A DNA stretch of 64,000 bases from Rhizobium leguminosarum bv. viciae USDA 2370 (GTDB lineage Bacteria; Pseudomonadota; Alphaproteobacteria; Rhizobiales; Rhizobiaceae): positions 434,001-498,000 of the forward strand of contig NZ_MRDL01000051.1 of the NCBI RefSeq assembly GCF_002008365.1, in the 5' to 3' direction. Shown in pieces: positions 61,015 to 64,000 of this stretch; positions within the stretch are counted from its first letter, which is position 1; each line of letters opens with the position of its first letter. The translations under genes were made by a program, and so were the position numbers. The notes under the pieces are model-generated. The model ran no database searches. It was given only the letters and a program-made list of their open reading frames with translations, and was not told the DNA's origin.

Positions 61015-61857
61015 TTAGAGGATAGCTTTTCCGTTTATGCAGGTAACGACATTGCCGCCAACCCAAATATCTTCAGATTCGAGCCGGACATGTACCCGCC
61101 CTGACCTGCCCAAGACCGTCCCTTGCGCAGCTATGTATGAAGGCGGCGCGAGATTTGCGGAAATGAGCCATTTTGCCAAACCCGCATTTAGGCTACCAGT
61201 GACTGGGTCTTCGTAACCAGCGGCGGTGAAGGCGCGGACCTCGAAATCCACACCATCGACGTCCCCCAAACATGGTGCAATCAGGCCTACCCTTAGTCCG
61301 GAAATACTCTGGTAGTTCGGACGGACGCGTAGGACATCCTCTCTGCTTTTCAGGAGCAAGGCCATCCAACCGGGACCGTTGTCTACCCAACTCGCATCGA
61401 CTATCATCTCAGGTGACAGACTTAGACCGCTCATAACTCGTTTCATTAGATCGTTATCGATATGTCCAGTCCTGATCAAATCTGGAGCCAGAAATGAGAG
61501 GATATCGCCGTCTCTTCTGATCCGGATCAAACCCGCCTGACATTCCTGGATGACAACTGGCTGCTTTGGCTTTCCGCCCAAGGTCAGCCATGCGTGGCAG
61601 CTACCCAAAGTCGGGTGTCCGGCAAAGGGTAGCTCCTGATGCGGCGTGAAAATTCTGACGCGATAATCAGCATCCGGGACCGTCGGCTTTAGGAGGAAGG
61701 TCGTCTCGCTTAGATTGGTCCAGTTGGCAAACTTGGCCATCGTTGATGTATCAAGATCGTCCGCATCCACTACCACCGCAAGTGGATTTCCACCCATTCG
61801 CTCCGAGGAAAAAACATCAACCTGTTGAAACGATAGCTCTTTAAGATTGCTGTTCAT
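61015..61857 (-). CDS. PhzF-family isomerase
   Basis: A 280-residue protein of the PhzF/diaminopimelate-epimerase fold. QVDVFSSERMGGNPLAVVVDA is the N-terminal signature, with PHQELPFAGHPTLGS following and YEDPVTGSLNAGLAKWL near the end. The usual catalytic Glu is in NLSETTFL. Reaction unknown. Start ATG 61857 follows GTAGGAGATGCT. Its G+C and codon use look lower than in neighbours, and it lies beside an integrase scrap, so transfer is likely. Confidence 0.88.
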   Translation of the reverse strand: MNSNLKELSFQQVDVFSSERMGGNPLAVVVDADDLDTSTMAKFANWTNLSETTFLLKPTVPDADYRVRIFTPHQELPFAGHPTLGSCHAWLTLGGKPKQPVVIQECQAGLIRIRRDGDILSFLAPDLIRTGHIDNDLMKRVMSGLSLSPEMIVDASWVDNGPGWMALLLKSREDVLRVRPNYQSISGLRVGLIAPCLGDVDGVDFEVRAFTAAGYEDPVTGSLNAGLAKWLISANLAPPSYIAAQGTVLGRSGRVHVRLESEDIWVGGNVVTCINGKAIL

Positions 61858-62164
61858 AGCATCTCCTACTGTTCGAATAGCGTGCGCCAATGTCTATACA
61901 CAAGGGGGCTGCAGAATGCCTTTCGGAGTAACGGATGCAGACAAAGATTTCCGCTTCGGGCATACCCGGTCTTCCAAAGCGTTCAAATTATGCCGAGCTT
62001 TTAATCCTTGATTACCGGAAATCTCGGGCTTTAGGGAATGGGCTCGGCATAGTTTCGGACTCGGGATAAATTCCTGACCTTCATATCGATACGCTGAAGG
62101 CGAAATCCCGGAATTTCCAATAGATATTCGGCTATCGGTGGCTCACTCGGAGGATAACGGCCCA
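61858..62164. other. Divergent intergenic region
   Basis: A 307-base gap between the PhzF and SDR genes, AT-richer than average. It has an inverted repeat ATGCCGAGC (61990-61998) / GCTCGGCAT (62042-62050) that may be an operator or element end. No gene is evident. Confidence 0.4.
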
Positions 62165-62911
62165 ATGAACATGATCGACTTGAAGGAACGGATCATCGTG
62201 ATCACAGGCGGTGCGCGCGGCATCGGCTACGCTATCGCAGAGCGCGTCATCCAGTCCGGTGGCAAGGTGGCCATCTGGGACCTGAACGAAAACATGGCGA
62301 AGGACAGCGCTTCCGCTCTCGGATCTGGCACGGTCGCTTTCGGCGTCAACGTCGCAGATCCCGTATCAGTGAAAAATGCGGCGGCGGCGACCGAGGAGAT
62401 TTTTGGCCGTATCGACGGCCTCGTCAATTCCGCCGGGATTACCGGTCCGGTCAAGCCCACGATCGAATACGATTTCGGTGAATGGAAAGACGTCGTCGAT
62501 GTCTGCCTCACGGGAACCTTCAATTGTTGCCGGCACGTCGTTCCGGTCATGTTAAAGCGCGACTACGGGCGGATTGTGAACATCTCTTCGGTTGCGGGCA
62601 AGGAAGGAAATCCGAACATCGCCGCCTACAGCGCAGCGAAAGCTGGTGTGCTGGGCTTCACCAAGTCTCTTGGCAAGGAACTCGCAAAGACAGGAATCGC
62701 CGTGAACGCGGTAACGCCAACCACAGCAAAGACACCTATATTGGACGGGCTGACATCCGAGTTTATCGAATATATGCGCGTCCGCATTCCGCGCGACCGT
62801 TTTGTTGAACTTCACGAGATCGCTTCGATGGTCGTCTGGCTGCTCTCCGAGGAGAACTCCTTCACGACCGCATCGACGTTCGACCTGAGCGGCGGTCGTA
62901 CGACCTACTGA
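62165..62911 (+). CDS. SDR-family oxidoreductase (FabG-like)
   Basis: A 248-residue short-chain dehydrogenase. TGGARGIG is the cofactor loop, VNSAG replaces NNAG, catalytic Ser is in VNISSVAG and the YxxxK pair is YSAAK. The C-terminus ends DLSGGRTTY. GGAGGATAACGGCCCA precedes ATG 62165. It is divergent from phzF and could work with it, but no pathway is identifiable. Confidence 0.88.
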   Translation: MNMIDLKERIIVITGGARGIGYAIAERVIQSGGKVAIWDLNENMAKDSASALGSGTVAFGVNVADPVSVKNAAAATEEIFGRIDGLVNSAGITGPVKPTIEYDFGEWKDVVDVCLTGTFNCCRHVVPVMLKRDYGRIVNISSVAGKEGNPNIAAYSAAKAGVLGFTKSLGKELAKTGIAVNAVTPTTAKTPILDGLTSEFIEYMRVRIPRDRFVELHEIASMVVWLLSEENSFTTASTFDLSGGRTTY

Positions 62912-63028
62912 CCATGCTCAAGCGACCCGCATTCACATCCCGCCGCACGTTCACGTGACATCGCCGTCATCTCATGCGGCCTGGCACAACGCCGCTATTG
63001 CTCCGCCACCGCAGTTCCAGCTGTTCAA

Positions 63029-64000
63029 TCACTGCTGCTGTTGTGGCTGCGGGCCTGGCGTTGCCGGATTGGCGAGGTCGATCGAGCCCTGATCGCCGGC
63101 CAGAAACTGCGGGCCGACCTGACGGACGCGGTTCTGTGTGGGATCGTAGGGGCGCTCGGGAACGGATGGTTGCGGCGCGGCGGCTGCGGCATCCTTCGCC
63201 GGGGGATTGGTGCGGATGGTGGTGATCGAGCCCTGCTGCGGCGGTTCGCTCACCGCCTGCTTGCCGCGCATCTCCTCATAATAGGCTGTGAGATTGCAGG
63301 CGCAGGAGGACTTTTCCCCGGGCGTGCGGTTCTTGTAGGCAAAGGCATTTTTCATGGCGCTGTAGGGCGTGCCCGTTGCGACCGAGATCATATTCGAGGC
63401 TTCGGTGCTCGTCACGTCACGATAGAACAGTTCAGTCTCGATGCCCGGGCACATCTTGGCGCAGGTCTGAGCATCGCGGCCGAAATCGACCGACGTGGCG
63501 TTCGAGCTGATCGGGAAGAAGCCGCCGTCGCAGCTGCGCACGCACATGGTGCTGACCGGCGAGAGCATCTCGGCCCGGGGCAGGCCGTAACGCGGATCGA
63601 CCTCTTCGCCGCCGCCGAGCGGAATGAAGGTATCGGTGCGTAGCGCCTGTTCCTCGACGCTTGGCGCGGGGTCGGCGGCGCTGCGATCGCTCGGGGCATA
63701 GAAGTTTTCGCTGTTGCAGCCATTGCGGTCGAGAGCCGCGACCAGTTCGCGGCGCGCGTCGTCATCGGCGCTGTTCTGGTCGGCCAGTTCGTTGCGGCGG
63801 TCCTGGAGATAGTGGATATTGTCGATCATGCGCGCTTCGGACTGCGAAAGTTCGGCGCAATAATCGTCATTCTCGCCGCCGATCACCACCATGCTGCCCG
63901 AGGTGCAGCCATTGCTGCGCAGCTCGTTGCGAACCTTGCGCAGCTCGAGGTTCTGCTCGGCCATGGCGCTGGAATATTGGCGGGCTTCCGGGCCGTTGCC
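63029..64000 (-). CDS. DUF2865 domain protein (5' end outside window)
   Basis: At least 323 residues, open to the window edge; the ATG at 63964 is probably internal. The visible part has a coiled-coil-like segment (MAEQNLELRKVRNELRSNG), then a Cys-rich DUF2865 core: MCVRSCDGGFFPIS, CAKMCPGIETELFYRD, SYAMKNAFAYKNRTPG-like sequence and SSCACNLTAYYEE. The tail is Pro/Gln-rich. Such proteins are restricted to Rhizobiales and usually secreted; their function is unknown. Confidence 0.85.
   Translation of the reverse strand, partial: GNGPEARQYSSAMAEQNLELRKVRNELRSNGCTSGSMVVIGGENDDYCAELSQSEARMIDNIHYLQDRRNELADQNSADDDARRELVAALDRNGCNSENFYAPSDRSAADPAPSVEEQALRTDTFIPLGGGEEVDPRYGLPRAEMLSPVSTMCVRSCDGGFFPISSNATSVDFGRDAQTCAKMCPGIETELFYRDVTSTEASNMISVATGTPYSAMKNAFAYKNRTPGEKSSCACNLTAYYEEMRGKQAVSEPPQQGSITTIRTNPPAKDAAAAAPQPSVPERPYDPTQNRVRQVGPQFLAGDQGSIDLANPATPGPQPQQQQ

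Noticed and set aside
60913..61104. 63-codon forward frame near the phzF 3' end
   Set aside because: Its second half is antisense to the conserved PhzF C-terminus, and there is no ribosome site.
1..64000. CRISPR arrays, rRNA or tRNA genes, intact insertion sequences, origins
   Set aside because: I saw no regular spaced repeats, RNA gene signatures or complete transposase genes. The dispersed palindromes are intergenic mosaic repeats, not CRISPR units.

Overview
The window is chromosomal DNA of a GC-rich alphaproteobacterium, most likely Rhizobium of the etli/leguminosarum type (inference). Supporting signs are RIME-like intergenic mosaic repeats, an iron-responsive TGA-N9-TCA box of the RirA type, a CTTGAC-N17-CTATAT-like promoter, an NWETF-like chemoreceptor tail and a DUF2865 protein. 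I see no rRNA, tRNA, CRISPR array or intact mobile element. Most of the sequence is housekeeping or accessory chromosome with repeats in the gaps.

Layout. 0.2-3.8 kb: KaiC-like ATPase overlapping a hybrid histidine kinase. 3.9-6 kb: mobB, mobA and a DMT exporter. 6.2-9 kb: two SDR genes flanking ribB, which has an FMN riboswitch. 9.1-18.2 kb: a divergent sugar or polyol locus. One arm is permease, binding protein, ATPase, SDR and a broken tpiA; the other is split transketolase, FGGY kinase and a SorC-family regulator. Three copies of a 13-bp motif mark its likely operators. 18.2-22 kb: an iron-type ABC importer divergent from a methyltransferase, with an IRO box between. 22.4-31 kb: moaA, DUF971, ltrA, marR/hydrolase, a PPOX flavoprotein, a diguanylate cyclase and class I fumarase. 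31-40.2 kb: a small VCBS protein, fumC, an L,D-transpeptidase, gph, rpiA, a DUF2059 protein, acyP and gor. 40.4-48.4 kb: Tad-type surface proteins around a class II DAHP synthase and an ABC exporter, then a GFA protein. 48.5-57.5 kb: a DUF1003 protein, nadE, a TolB-like propeller, class I DAHP synthase behind an attenuator, a periplasmic Cache protein, a chemoreceptor and an MFS pump. 57.6-64 kb: a cobalamin riboswitch with bluB, a decapitated sulfite-oxidase gene, a tandem PAP2 protein, an integrase scrap, PhzF, an SDR and a DUF2865 gene cut by the window edge.

The most striking element is the leader of the class I DAHP synthase gene. A 24-residue peptide with a Phe-Tyr-Trp-Tyr run is followed by mutually exclusive antiterminator and terminator stems. 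Its promoter is placed so that transcription should begin almost at the leader ATG. Second is the FMN riboswitch of ribB, whose variable arm is made of a copy of the dispersed RIME-like repeat. Third is the sugar locus, whose enzymes fit oxidation of a polyol to a ketose, phosphorylation and transketolase cleavage, with substrate unknown. The 58.5-62.1 kb stretch (sulfite-oxidase remnant, integrase tail, AT-richer PhzF/SDR pair) looks like the scar of past insertions.
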